Positions 53,639 to 62,743 are shown, counted from the first letter of the stretch. The stretch: DNA of 64,000 bases from Bacteroidota bacterium (GCA_024742495.1 JANSYJ010000002.1:610506-674505), one strand, 5' to 3'. Notes: a model not told the origin generated them from the letters alone. Program-made: numbers and translations.

Positions 53639-53785
53639 TTTGCTCGGGGTGACAATGTTTACGGTGTCATGGTAAGATTTAGTTACTGTAAAATGCTCGC
53701 TACTCTAAAAACGCAACCCCTCTCTCAAGGAGCGCAGCGACTGATCTCAGATCTAATATCTAAGAGCGAAGCGGTCTAAGCTTTC
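53639..53785 (-). repeat. R1 repeat copy (reverse), 3' partner of the 111-bp repeat
   Basis: 53639-53749 repeats 52748-52858 base for base. It is followed by a GCGAAGCGGTCTAAGCTTTC tail. It lies 60 bp before the bestrophin start. Confidence 0.85.
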
Positions 53786-53844
53786 CGTCGAATCATCCAT
53801 TATTTGACTTATTTTTCAGCCTCGATTTTCTTTAAGCCTTTAGC

Positions 53845-54831
53845 ATGTACACAAAAAGACATTATAGTTTTTGGATGACTTTCCGTTGGAGTATAAAGCC
53901 CTTTTTATTGGGATTGCTTTATGCTGCTCTGATATCAGTTGCCGCTCTGTATTTCGAATTGCAAATTGCCATGCCCTGGCAACCGATAAGCGTAATTGGT
54001 ATCGCTGTGGCTTTTTACTTGGGTTTTAAAAACAACAGCTCCTACGACCGAACCTGGGAGGCCCGAAAGATTTGGGGCAGCATTGTAAATAATAGCCGCA
54101 GCTTTTCGGCAGCCATAATTTCTTTTGTGCAAGGTGAAGATGCTTCCAAAGTACAGCGTGAAATGATTTTCAGGCATTTAGCATGGCTCACCGCTTTGCG
54201 TCATCAACTGCGGTTAAAAAGAGATTGGGAGCATACCGAGGAAAGATTAAACAATCATTTTCAACCAATAGTATGTGAGGACTATAACTCGAAATTGTTT
54301 AGCGAGCTGGAAGAATTTTTAAATGAAACGGAAATCGAAGAAATCCGTTCCAAGACCAATGTGGCCACGCAAATAATGCGCTTGCAAGGACAAAGACTAC
54401 AGGCCCTAAAAGACGCCAATTACATTGAAGATTTCCGCCACATGGAATTGCATCAATTAATGGTCTCCTTCTATGCCGATCAAGGGAAATCAGAGCGCAT
54501 CAAAAACTTTCCTTTTCCCAGGCAGTATGCTTCCACTGCACTTTGGCTGACCATGGTTTTTGCCATCTTCGTGCCCTTCGGGATGTTAGATGTTCTCCAC
54601 GCCCATCAGGCTTGGCTTAATTACTTTAGCCCCATTATTTCCGCACTCTTAATCTGGATTTTCTTTTTAATGGAGAAAATTGGCGATTACTCAGAAAACC
54701 CCTTCGAAGGAACTTATAATGATGTGCCAATCACCAGCATTGCCAGAGGCATAGAAATTGACCTGAAGGAAATGTTAGATGAAGAAAACATACCAGGGCC
54801 AATTAAAAATGAAAATGGCTTTTTACTCTAA
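53845..54831 (+). CDS. Bestrophin-family anion channel
   Basis: A 328-residue member of the bestrophin/UPF0187 family, bacterial homologues of chloride channels. Helices lie at about 18-35, 42-58, 228-246 and 250-275. The family motif YDRTWEARKIWGSIVNNSRS (about 69-88) is intact. It converges on rlmH with a gap of 10 bp. Confidence 0.9.
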   Translation: MYTKRHYSFWMTFRWSIKPFLLGLLYAALISVAALYFELQIAMPWQPISVIGIAVAFYLGFKNNSSYDRTWEARKIWGSIVNNSRSFSAAIISFVQGEDASKVQREMIFRHLAWLTALRHQLRLKRDWEHTEERLNNHFQPIVCEDYNSKLFSELEEFLNETEIEEIRSKTNVATQIMRLQGQRLQALKDANYIEDFRHMELHQLMVSFYADQGKSERIKNFPFPRQYASTALWLTMVFAIFVPFGMLDVLHAHQAWLNYFSPIISALLIWIFFLMEKIGDYSENPFEGTYNDVPITSIARGIEIDLKEMLDEENIPGPIKNENGFLL

Positions 54832-54841
54832 AAGCAGCTAA

Positions 54842-55315
54842 TTAATCGTGATGGTAAGGTTCCCCTTTTAATATGGTGGCTGCCCGATATAATTGTTCCG
54901 CAAATAGGGCTCTAACGATTTGATGGGAGAATGTCATGGCAGATAGACTGAGCTTGAAATTTGCACGGGCATATACATCTGGCGAAAAGCCATAAGGCCC
55001 GCCTATTACAAATAGCAAGCGCTTTGGACTTTGATTAAACCACTTTTGAATTTGTTGAGCAAAAGACCTTGATTTTAAACTTTTTCCATTCTCATCAAGC
55101 AATACTACAAGGTCTCCGGCTTGAAGGCTAGACAACAATTTCTGTCCTTCTTGCTGGGCCACTTCCTCCGGACTGAGTTTATTGCGATTCCTTAAATCGG
55201 GAATAACAATGGCTTCGAAAGCCCAATAGCGCTGCAGCCGCTGGTAATACTCTTGCTCCAATTGGGCAGTGGCTGCTTGAGTGGTTTTTCCGTGTAGTAT
55301 TAATTGTGTTTTCAT
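54842..55315 (-). CDS. rlmH: 23S rRNA (pseudouridine-1915 N3)-methyltransferase RlmH
   Basis: A 157-residue SPOUT methyltransferase that acts on pseudouridine 1915 of 23S rRNA. The start at 55315 (MKTQLILHGKTT) matches the family length. The longer frame from 55390 adds 25 residues foreign to it. SAM-knot motifs are LVVLLDENGKSLKSRSFAQQ, FVIGGPYGFSPDVYARANFK and SLSAMTFSHQIVRALFAEQL, ending EQLYRAATILKGEPYHHD. Confidence 0.94.
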   Translation of the reverse strand: MKTQLILHGKTTQAATAQLEQEYYQRLQRYWAFEAIVIPDLRNRNKLSPEEVAQQEGQKLLSSLQAGDLVVLLDENGKSLKSRSFAQQIQKWFNQSPKRLLFVIGGPYGFSPDVYARANFKLSLSAMTFSHQIVRALFAEQLYRAATILKGEPYHHD

Positions 55316-55450
55316 CCTTCTGCAAAGAAAAGAAAGCGCGGTTAATTCTTTATTGAAGGCCCCTTGTTCAAATTTCCAAAGAATATTCATTTAGAAATGA
55401 GTTCATTTTACCCGTAATTAGCTTATTTAGTGCAACACTTTTAAAAGAGC

Positions 55451-56536
55451 ATGAAGACCAAACAACGCAATGTACTGCTCATCGCTTATGATGAGCACCT
55501 GGTATTAAGTTTTCTCTACTGCGTCCGCAAACAAAAAGGATTCAATTATTTCCTACTAACGCATAAGCCTAAAAGTTCCGCGGGCCACTCGCGCTACATC
55601 AAAGGTTTGAGATATTATAAGGAATACAGTGAACTGGAAACGGTTATTCCAGAATGCCTTCGTGAATGGGATATTGATGCCCTGATGCCCATAGGGGAGA
55701 AGGAGTCACTGGAAGTTTCTAAACACCGAAGCACCTTCGAGCTACTATGCAAAGTAATGCCCTTAACCGATCCTAAACACTTTAAAATTGCTACCGATAA
55801 AGAGGCTTTAAACCGCTTCCTCCTGGAGCGAGACTTAGCTTTAATGTCGGCCACCCTAGATTTGGATGATCCGAATTTCGAAGATAAATTAGAGGGTTTC
55901 CCTTTTCCGGGATTGGTGAAACCTGCTCAAGGTGCTTTCGGAAGTGGAATTAGCACCGTGAAAAATAAGGAGGAATTGCAATCCTTTCTAAAGCGAGAAA
56001 AGCCAGATGCCGGCCAATACTATCTCCAAGAGTATATTGGCGGAAGCGATATAAACTGCATCGTAGTTTGCCAGGATGGCGAAGTGCTCCATTGGTCGGT
56101 GCAAGAATCTCCCGCCAAGGAAATTGGCAATTACAATAAAAACGATGATCTTATTTTTAAGTCTGCACCAGAGGTATTAGAAAGAGTGGTTCCAATGCTA
56201 AAAGCTCTCAACTATCAGGGTGTGGCTTGTATCGACTTGCGTCGGGATTTAGAGAAAAACAAAGTTTTCCTACTGGAGATAAATGCCCGTTTTTGGGGTT
56301 CCATGATGGCTTCCTTTACCCGCGCTAATGTGAACTTCCCTTTAATTATGCTTAAACTTACCTTGGGTGAAACGGTACCAGAATACCGCAAGAAGGAAGG
56401 ACGACAAATATCCATGGGCACCTTTAAACATCAATTCTTACGTTTGAAATTCCCGGATCTTGGCGCCCTTAAGTTTTGGCCTTATCTCAACGATCCCATG
56501 GCGCGTATAATGAAATATTGGTATCAGAAATTTTAG
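55451..56536 (+). CDS. ATP-grasp ligase-like protein
   Basis: A 361-residue ATP-grasp protein. It has an N-terminal Rossmann-like part (NVLLIAYDEHLVLSFLYC), a central domain with VKPAQGAFGSGISTVKNKEE and YYLQEYIGGSDINCIVVCQD, and the metal-binding FLLEINARFWGSMMASFTRA. It resembles the CarB-like ATP-grasp proteins that join a carboxylate to an amine. The product is unknown, and no partner enzymes lie next to it. Confidence 0.82.
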   Translation: MKTKQRNVLLIAYDEHLVLSFLYCVRKQKGFNYFLLTHKPKSSAGHSRYIKGLRYYKEYSELETVIPECLREWDIDALMPIGEKESLEVSKHRSTFELLCKVMPLTDPKHFKIATDKEALNRFLLERDLALMSATLDLDDPNFEDKLEGFPFPGLVKPAQGAFGSGISTVKNKEELQSFLKREKPDAGQYYLQEYIGGSDINCIVVCQDGEVLHWSVQESPAKEIGNYNKNDDLIFKSAPEVLERVVPMLKALNYQGVACIDLRRDLEKNKVFLLEINARFWGSMMASFTRANVNFPLIMLKLTLGETVPEYRKKEGRQISMGTFKHQFLRLKFPDLGALKFWPYLNDPMARIMKYWYQKF

Positions 56537-56593
56537 GGCATTTGACGTATTGACCCACTTTGGTATCTGAGGCATATTTGGGAAAAACAGATT

Positions 56594-57346
56594 ATGTACT
56601 ACCTCAGACTTTTTCTTTTACTTGGTTCAATCCTTGCCATAGGCGCCTGTACCGAAGATGATGACGATGCCATGCAAGAGCCATCTCTAAATTTACCCTC
56701 GGCCATAAGTGGCACTAGTCATTTACTGGAATGCAGTTTTGCCAACACTGCTGCTCCACATCCGGTTGGACAAGAAGCCAATTTTAATTTTGGCAATGAT
56801 GGTTCCCTAAGTATCGATTTCGACCCAAGCGCCGCCAATGGTAATGAAGTAAACGTTAGTTCTGGCAGCCAAGTGGGGAATGAGTTTGTTTGGGAAGATG
56901 CCGCTGGGGGATATAAATATGCCCTTTCTACAACAAGCGACGATTCCTTAAATGAGGTGAATGTGTTCGACCTACAAGATAATTTCTTAAACCAATGGAC
57001 CCCCAAATCAAATTCGGTGGCAAATCTGCAGTTGATCACCAATCTACAGGGTAGCTACACCGTGCAATCTACCAATGGAGGTAGCCATAGCAGAGGCAGC
57101 TTTATTATTAATGCCGATGGCAGTATTGACTTTGATGACGGTATCGTATTTAACCCTTCGGATTATGCCTTAATTACGGATCGCCTAAATGTATTGGATG
57201 CGATATTTATTGATATGCAACCTTGGCCGGACGAGCCTTATCCACGCCTCGAGCTATTTGTGGACCCCAATGATCAGGGAAAATTAATTCAAGCTATTTA
57301 CCGACAAAATTACCCCGGTTCAGGCTCTATAGAGTTGAATTTTTAG
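56594..57346 (+). CDS. Lipoprotein of unknown function
   Basis: A 250-residue protein with a lipoprotein signal (LFLLLGSILAIGAC) and an acidic linker after the Cys (TEDDDDAMQE). The mature domain is beta-rich with a lipocalin or DUF-type look (FNFGNDGSLSIDFDP, GSFIINADGSIDFDDGIVFN). No family is recognised. It ends at a terminator. A weak CATATTTG with a TTG 20 bp upstream may be its promoter. Confidence 0.75.
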   Translation: MYYLRLFLLLGSILAIGACTEDDDDAMQEPSLNLPSAISGTSHLLECSFANTAAPHPVGQEANFNFGNDGSLSIDFDPSAANGNEVNVSSGSQVGNEFVWEDAAGGYKYALSTTSDDSLNEVNVFDLQDNFLNQWTPKSNSVANLQLITNLQGSYTVQSTNGGSHSRGSFIINADGSIDFDDGIVFNPSDYALITDRLNVLDAIFIDMQPWPDEPYPRLELFVDPNDQGKLIQAIYRQNYPGSGSIELNF

Positions 57347-57352
57347 GAGGAT

Positions 57353-57382
57353 AGAAACCCAGTATTAAGCTGGGTTTTTTTA
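57353..57382 (+). terminator. Intrinsic terminator of the lipoprotein gene
   Basis: AACCCAG and CTGGGTT pair around a 7-base loop and are followed by T6-7. It lies just after the stop. Confidence 0.85.
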
Positions 57383-57573
57383 GGCTTCTATTTGCTGTTA
57401 TTGTTTATAAAGATTAAATATCTGTAAATGAATGGCTTATAGTTTATTTCACGAACCTGTTTATTTAGAGATCCGAGCATCATCAAAAATTAATTGAAGG
57501 TTTAAAGACAACCGTTCAACGTCTAATTAAGGGCATTAATCGATTTTATTAAAAAAATTCAAGTAGTCTGCGG

Positions 57574-57596
57574 CACTTTTGTCAAGCTAAAAAGTG
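57574..57596 (+). promoter_or_regulatory. -7-like element within an inverted repeat before lruC copy 1
   Basis: CACTTTTG (57574-57581) resembles TAnnTTTG with one mismatch. It is part of an inverted repeat CACTTTT-N9-AAAAGTG (57574-57596) that ends 4 bp before the ATG at 57601. It may be an operator or, in RNA, a hairpin that hides the start. No equivalent is seen before copy 2. Confidence 0.35.
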
Positions 57597-57600
57597 TCTT

Positions 57601-59625
57601 ATGCGAAAAATTGCCCTTCTGCTAAGCTTGGCTTCGGTATTAATGGTCTCATGTTCCAAGGAACAAAACCCTTCTTCCGACCAATCTGCGGCCATCATTC
57701 CGGGAGAATTAAATGAATTGGATTTTCCAACAAACTTTGATTTTAGTACTTCTCGCGAAATTCGAGCAGAAGCAGTGGTTCATAGCTTGGATGGAAATCC
57801 GCTTGCTGGCACACGAATAAGCTTTTACAATCAGAATCCAGAACTAGGCGCAAAGCCAATAGCGGAAGGAGTTAGCGATGCCAGCGGGCGTTTAGATATG
57901 CCTTTGACCATGCCGGCCTACAGTGAGCAAGTTTATGTGGTGGTGCACAGCTCAGGTTTTGCAAATTCTGCTATAGTTCCTGCTAAGGATTTTACAGTCA
58001 GTTTTGGCGGCAAGCCGGGTATTCGAAACTTGGGTTCTGGTAAAACGAGTGCCCTATTAAGCCGCACGCCCATTAGCGGTAATTATTATTATATCGGAAC
58101 ATTCTCTTCTGGTTCAGAGGCTGGTTTACCAAACTATTTGGAAAACCCTGGCGATGTTATAAGTCAGGAACTTTTGGATGATGTGGATGCATCTTTACCA
58201 GAAAGCGCACCCGTGCCTAGCAATAATCCATCTTACCTAACGGTTGGAAATGAGTTGGACTTAGTTATTGAGGATCAAAGTGATGTTTGGGTAACCTTTG
58301 TAACCGAAGGAGCGGGCTACAAAAACGCTCTGGGCTATTATGTTTTTGACAGCCAAAACCCACCCGCTACCGTAAATGATATTGATTCCATTTTTGTGGT
58401 TTTACCCAATGCATCTTTAGATGGTGCCGGTGGTAAACTTCAGGCAGGTGATAAAGTAAAGCTCGGAACCTTCGATGCGGGAAAAACCATTAGCTGGGTA
58501 TTGTTTCAAAATGCCTGGAATGGATCTGGCGTAAATGTAAATAGCACGAAGTATTACTCTCGTATCGACTTCAATACTATGGAGAGTGATCCATCAAAAA
58601 GACAGCATACGGTGCAGCTAGCAGATATTGGTCGCCAAATCCTGATTGTCGGTTTTGAAGATCAAACCCGCAGCACGGGCTCTGATAATGATTTCAATGA
58701 TTTGGTTTTTTACATAAGAGCGAATCCTTGGGAAAAGGTGGATATTTCGAACATGCCGCGAGTTACTCCTGAAGACGATTGTGATAATGATGGGGTTTCT
58801 GATGCCAGCGACGATTTCCCTTGTGATCCAGCACGTGCGGTGCGGAATACCTATACGGGAACCTTATCGTATGAAGATTTATGGCCCTCGCAGGGAGATT
58901 ATGATTTTAATGATATGGTAGTGGATTATGAAATTGATCACATCCTAAACGGTGCAAACCAATTGGTTGAAATTGAAGCAGATTGGACGGTCCGTGCGGT
59001 AGGTGCGGCTTATGAGAATGGCTTCGGCTTCACTTTTGACGGATTAGATCCTAATGTGATTAGCAGCGTGAATGGCCATAATTTAACTAAGAATTTAATC
59101 TCCAATGCAAATAATGGAGTAGAAGCGGGCCAAAGCAGTGCCACCATCATCACTTTTGATAATGTATTTGATGTGATTCAAAATCCGGGTACCCCATTTA
59201 TTAATACCGTGATTGGCGCCACCAAGGCAAATCCAGTTACCGTATCGCAATTAATAAGCTTTAGCAACCCACAAGTTCAAGCTCAAGTGGGATTACCGCC
59301 TTACAATCCTTTCATATTTGTGAATGGTGATCGTGGCCGTGAAGTCCATCTTGCCAATAAGATGCCGACTGATCTCGCGGATCCTTCCAATTTTGGACGA
59401 CACAGCGATGCAACGGATTTAAATGCCGGCTATACTTATAAAGCGGAGAATGGCATGCCTTGGGCAATTAACATCAGCGAAAGCTTTGATTATCCCATTG
59501 AATACACCTCTGTAGATGAAGCCTATTTGTTCTTTAGCACCTGGGCCATTAGCGGAGGAAGTTCAAATGCCGATTGGTTTACCGATGCCATTGGTAACCG
59601 CGATCTGTCTAAGATCTATCAATAA
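57601..59625 (+). CDS. LruC-domain lipoprotein, copy 1
   Basis: A 674-residue surface or outer-membrane lipoprotein. It has a lipobox (LASVLMVSC) and an N-terminal Ig/carboxypeptidase-regulatory-like domain (about 45-130). A DUF4114-type domain follows (about 200-378) with SDNDFNDLVFYIRANP. Then comes a Ca-binding TSP3-like loop (DCDNDGVSDASDDFPCD), then the LruC/DUF4842 domain with GDYDFNDMVVDYEIDHI. It shares most of its sequence with the next gene. Its function is unknown; LruC was named in Leptospira. The gene ends with a hairpin that is copied after gene 2. Confidence 0.87.
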   Translation: MRKIALLLSLASVLMVSCSKEQNPSSDQSAAIIPGELNELDFPTNFDFSTSREIRAEAVVHSLDGNPLAGTRISFYNQNPELGAKPIAEGVSDASGRLDMPLTMPAYSEQVYVVVHSSGFANSAIVPAKDFTVSFGGKPGIRNLGSGKTSALLSRTPISGNYYYIGTFSSGSEAGLPNYLENPGDVISQELLDDVDASLPESAPVPSNNPSYLTVGNELDLVIEDQSDVWVTFVTEGAGYKNALGYYVFDSQNPPATVNDIDSIFVVLPNASLDGAGGKLQAGDKVKLGTFDAGKTISWVLFQNAWNGSGVNVNSTKYYSRIDFNTMESDPSKRQHTVQLADIGRQILIVGFEDQTRSTGSDNDFNDLVFYIRANPWEKVDISNMPRVTPEDDCDNDGVSDASDDFPCDPARAVRNTYTGTLSYEDLWPSQGDYDFNDMVVDYEIDHILNGANQLVEIEADWTVRAVGAAYENGFGFTFDGLDPNVISSVNGHNLTKNLISNANNGVEAGQSSATIITFDNVFDVIQNPGTPFINTVIGATKANPVTVSQLISFSNPQVQAQVGLPPYNPFIFVNGDRGREVHLANKMPTDLADPSNFGRHSDATDLNAGYTYKAENGMPWAINISESFDYPIEYTSVDEAYLFFSTWAISGGSSNADWFTDAIGNRDLSKIYQ

Positions 59626-59653
59626 GTCCCTATCTATACCCTCTATATAGAGC

Positions 59654-59690
59654 ATCCCGACCTTTGGTTTACCAGAGTGTCGGGATTTGC
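59654..59690 (+). terminator. Intrinsic terminator of lruC copy 1
   Basis: ATCCCGAC and GTCGGGAT pair around CTTTGGTTTACCAGAGT. The poly-T is short (TTTGC). The same hairpin occurs after copy 2. Confidence 0.75.
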
Positions 59691-59904
59691 TTTTTAGGAT
59701 CTAAGCTCATTTTGACTTGAAATGCTTTGTAAAGCCTTTTAAATACTTTCAAATACACTGATTAATAGGTATTTGCATTTCGTCTATGAAATTTTACCGT
59801 TTATCTATACATCGTTTTCTGGAGTTCATTGGTCGACAAAAATGAGCTGTTCGTACCACATTCTCGCATTTTTGGAGGGTATTTAACAACAACCTCTAAC
59901 GATC

Positions 59905-61935
59905 ATGAAAACGAAAGTAATCACCTTAGCAGCTTTAGCCTTACTGACGGTAGCTTGTCAGAAAGAAGACCAAAGCAATTTCCAAGCACCTAGCTTTAAC
60001 AGCAGCGGTGATATAAGAGAACTAAGCGTTCCTAAGAGTTTCGACTTTAGTACTTCTAGAGAAATTACGGCCAGTATTACGGTTCGCGGATTAAATGACC
60101 AGCCTTTGGGTGGTAAGAAGGTGAGCTTTTTTGCAGGTGACCCTGATGAAGGAGCGGCCTTAATTGGTGTTGGCGTAACTAATCCTGCCGGTATGCTCGA
60201 CATGCCCGTGGAGGTGCCCGCTTACGTTGAAGATATTACCGTTTTAGTACATGCCACTGGTTTTAACCACCGCATGCTAGTTTCTTCACAAGGAAATATT
60301 CAATTGGATTTTGGTGGCAAGCCTGCGGCTAGAAATTTATCTGTAGGAAAAACCGCCGCTAGTCAAAAGCTGACGCCAATTAGCGGTAATTATTTCTATA
60401 TAGGTGACTTTACTACTGGAAAATATGAAGGTTTACCAAAATACCTCGAAAACCCGGGTGATGTTTTAAGTCAGGCATTTTTAGATGATGTAAATGCATC
60501 TCTTCCAGAGCGTGTTTCAATACCGAACACCAATCCTGGATATATGACCACTGGTAATGAATTAGATGTTGTAATTACTGATTCTAGTGATGTATGGGTA
60601 ACCTTTGTTTCAGAAGGAGCTTCTTACCAAAACACTTTAGCTTACTATGTATTTGATACCGATAATCCTCCGGCAACAGAAAAAGATATTGACTCGATTT
60701 TTGTAGTACTACCAAACACTTCATTTAATGGTGCTGGTGGTAAACATAATGCGGGCGATAAAGTAAAGTTAGGAACCTTTGCCGGTGGCCAAACCATTAG
60801 CTGGGTTTTAATTCAAAAAGGCTGGGTAGGAACTGGAGTTGATGTAAACAAAACGAAATTCTACTCTCGTATCGACTTTAATACTGCGGAAAGCGATGTT
60901 ACTAAGCGTCAGCATACGGTACAATTACTAGACCTTGGCCGTCAATTATTGCTCAACTCCTTTGAAGATCAAACTCGTAGTAATAACGGTTCGGATAATG
61001 ACTTTAACGACCTGGTATTTTACGTAACTGCTAATCCTTGGGAAAATGTAAACACCGGTGGTATTCCACCAATTACTCCTAAAGATGATTGTGATAACGA
61101 TGGTGTATCTGACGAAAGTGATGACTTCCCCTGTGATGCTAGTCGCGCCATTCGCAACACCTTTACGGGAACTTTAGCCTACGAAGACTTATGGCCCGCT
61201 CAAGGTGACTATGACTTTAACGATATGGTTATTGACTATGAAATTGATCACATCCTAAATGGTGCTAACCTTTTAGTAGAAGTAGAAGCGGATTGGACGG
61301 TACGCGCTGTAGGTGCTGGATTCCACAACGGTTTTGGATGGTCATTCGACGGTGTTAATCCGAATATCATCAGCAGTGTAAGCGGTCAAGATTTAAGCGG
61401 AGGTTTAATCACCAATGCTTCTAATGGTACCGAAAGCGGTCAGACTGACGCAGTAATCATTGCCTTTGACGATGTTTTTAACGTAATGCCAAACCCTGGT
61501 ACTAAGTTTATCAATACCATTCCTGGTGAAACTACGGTAGCGCCACAAACGGTGAGCAATAAAGTGACCTTTACCTCACCACAGCAGCAAGCGAATATCG
61601 GCTTACCTCCTTATAATGCCTTCATCTTTACCAATGCCACTCGTGGTAATGAGGTTCACTTGGCCAACAAAATGCCATCCGACTTAGCCGACAACAGTCG
61701 CTTTGGAACCGAAGCAGATGCTACTGATGTAAACGCTGGATACACTTATAAAACCGCTAATGGTCTGCCTTGGGCGATTCACATCAGCGAAAGCTTTGAC
61801 TACCCGATTGAGTACACCCCAATTAACGAGGCTTACTTAAACTTCTCGAGCTGGGCCACTAGCGGTGGAGCGGTGAATTTAGATTGGTTTACTGATGCCA
61901 TTGGTAACCGCGACCAGAGTAAGATCTATCAATAA
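59905..61935 (+). CDS. LruC-domain lipoprotein, copy 2
   Basis: A 676-residue paralogue of the preceding gene with the same order: lipobox (LALLTVAC), N-terminal Ig-like domain, DUF4114 (SDNDFNDLVFYVTANP), TSP3-like loop (DCDNDGVSDESDDFPCD) and LruC (GDYDFNDMVIDYEIDHIL). The C-terminal 60 residues are nearly unchanged, and the N-terminal 100 and parts of the centre have diverged. Copy 2 uses more C-ending codons (TTC, AAC, TAC, GAC), which may mark higher expression. Tandem duplication of gene plus terminator is the simplest origin. Confidence 0.87.
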   Translation: MKTKVITLAALALLTVACQKEDQSNFQAPSFNSSGDIRELSVPKSFDFSTSREITASITVRGLNDQPLGGKKVSFFAGDPDEGAALIGVGVTNPAGMLDMPVEVPAYVEDITVLVHATGFNHRMLVSSQGNIQLDFGGKPAARNLSVGKTAASQKLTPISGNYFYIGDFTTGKYEGLPKYLENPGDVLSQAFLDDVNASLPERVSIPNTNPGYMTTGNELDVVITDSSDVWVTFVSEGASYQNTLAYYVFDTDNPPATEKDIDSIFVVLPNTSFNGAGGKHNAGDKVKLGTFAGGQTISWVLIQKGWVGTGVDVNKTKFYSRIDFNTAESDVTKRQHTVQLLDLGRQLLLNSFEDQTRSNNGSDNDFNDLVFYVTANPWENVNTGGIPPITPKDDCDNDGVSDESDDFPCDASRAIRNTFTGTLAYEDLWPAQGDYDFNDMVIDYEIDHILNGANLLVEVEADWTVRAVGAGFHNGFGWSFDGVNPNIISSVSGQDLSGGLITNASNGTESGQTDAVIIAFDDVFNVMPNPGTKFINTIPGETTVAPQTVSNKVTFTSPQQQANIGLPPYNAFIFTNATRGNEVHLANKMPSDLADNSRFGTEADATDVNAGYTYKTANGLPWAIHISESFDYPIEYTPINEAYLNFSSWATSGGAVNLDWFTDAIGNRDQSKIYQ

Positions 61936-61963
61936 GTTTCTTCTATACCCCTCTATACAGAGC

Positions 61964-62000
61964 ATCCCGACCTTTGGTTTACCAGAGCGTCGGGATTTTC
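61964..62000 (+). terminator. Intrinsic terminator of lruC copy 2
   Basis: ATCCCGAC and GTCGGGAT pair around CTTTGGTTTACCAGAGC, with TTTTCTTG after it. It is nearly identical to the terminator of copy 1. Confidence 0.8.
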
Positions 62001-62076
62001 TTGTTTAACCTGACAATAAGGCCGAAATGAAAAGCTGGGCAGGGCCTTTGTATTAGATGGGGAAATAAATTTCATT

Positions 62077-62505
62077 ATGTCAAAAGTAACAGCCACCGAT
62101 ACGGTGCTCGTACATTACACTGGAAAGTTGGAAAACGGAGAAATATTTGATGATTCCACCGGCCGCGATCCTTTAGAAGTTAGTTTAGGACAGGGTATGG
62201 TTATTCCAGGTTTTGAAAACGGCCTTGTTGATATGGAGGTTAATGAGAAGAAAACCATTCACATTCCAGCCGCGGAGGCTTATGGAGAGCATCGTCCAGA
62301 GTTAATTCAGGATGTACCTAAGGATCAGCTTCCAGCGGAAATTAAGCCTGAGGTAGGCATGCAGTTGGTGTCTCAAACGCCCGATGGTCAGCAAATTCCA
62401 CTAATTGTTACCCAGGTAGAAGAGCAGCACATTACCGTTGATGCCAATGCGCCATTAGCCGGTAAGGATCTTACTTTCGATTTGGAGTTAGTAGCGATTA
62501 AGTAG
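62077..62505 (+). CDS. FKBP-type peptidyl-prolyl isomerase (SlyD-like)
   Basis: A 142-residue FKBP with the insert-in-flap layout of SlyD. Signature segments are DTVLVHYTGKLENGEIFDDS, VIPGFENGLVDMEVNEKKTI, and the flap insert at about 70-120. The His-rich metal tail of SlyD is missing. No signal peptide, so it works in the cytosol as a foldase. Confidence 0.92.
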   Translation: MSKVTATDTVLVHYTGKLENGEIFDDSTGRDPLEVSLGQGMVIPGFENGLVDMEVNEKKTIHIPAAEAYGEHRPELIQDVPKDQLPAEIKPEVGMQLVSQTPDGQQIPLIVTQVEEQHITVDANAPLAGKDLTFDLELVAIK

Positions 62506-62526
62506 GGCATAGGCACAATAAAAGCC

Positions 62527-62556
62527 TTTGCAATATCAATTGCTTAATTATATTTG
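62527..62556 (+). promoter_or_regulatory. Promoter of tRNA-Pro
   Basis: TTTG (62527-62530) and TATATTTG (62549-62556) with 18 bp between them. Transcription would start near 62563, 17 bp before the tRNA. This is one of the best matches to the Bacteroidota promoter in the window. Confidence 0.75.
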
Positions 62557-62579
62557 CAGCCCGCAAAATTAGCGGGCAT

Positions 62580-62652
62580 CGGGATGTAGCTCAGTTGGTA
62601 GAGTGCACGTCTGGGGGGCGTGAGGCCGCAAGTTCAAGTCTTGTCATCCCGA
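62580..62652 (+). tRNA. tRNA-Pro (anticodon GGG)
   Basis: A 73-base cloverleaf. The acceptor stem is CGGGATG/CATCCCG with discriminator A. The anticodon stem CACGT/GCGTG holds the loop CTGGGGG, so the anticodon is GGG. The T-arm is GCAAG-TTCAAGT-CTTGT. CCA is not encoded. A hairpin terminator follows. Confidence 0.92.
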
Positions 62653-62654
62653 CT

Positions 62655-62688
62655 AAAAAGCCAGCCTTTTAGGTATGGCTTTTTTTTG
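62655..62688 (+). terminator. Terminator of tRNA-Pro
   Basis: AAAAGCCA and TGGCTTTT pair around a loop, followed by T7-8. Confidence 0.75.
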
Positions 62689-62743
62689 TGGCTTAAATGT
62701 TTGGAGTTTATTTTTCCTGTAAGGACGAACTGGTCGAGGGAAA

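Noticed and set aside
53470..53652. A 60-codon plus-strand frame in the reverse BAC copy
   Set aside because: It runs antisense to the frames in the other copies and is not conserved in them.
41929..53785. A CRISPR array or integron cassette array formed by R1 repeats
   Set aside because: R1 units are about 158 bp, imperfect and irregularly spaced, with no uniform spacers and no cas genes. No integron integrase is present, and xerD at 21187-22089 has core-Xer motifs.
55316..55390. A 25-residue N-terminal extension of RlmH
   Set aside because: The family starts at the MKTQLILHGKT position, and 157 residues is the normal size.
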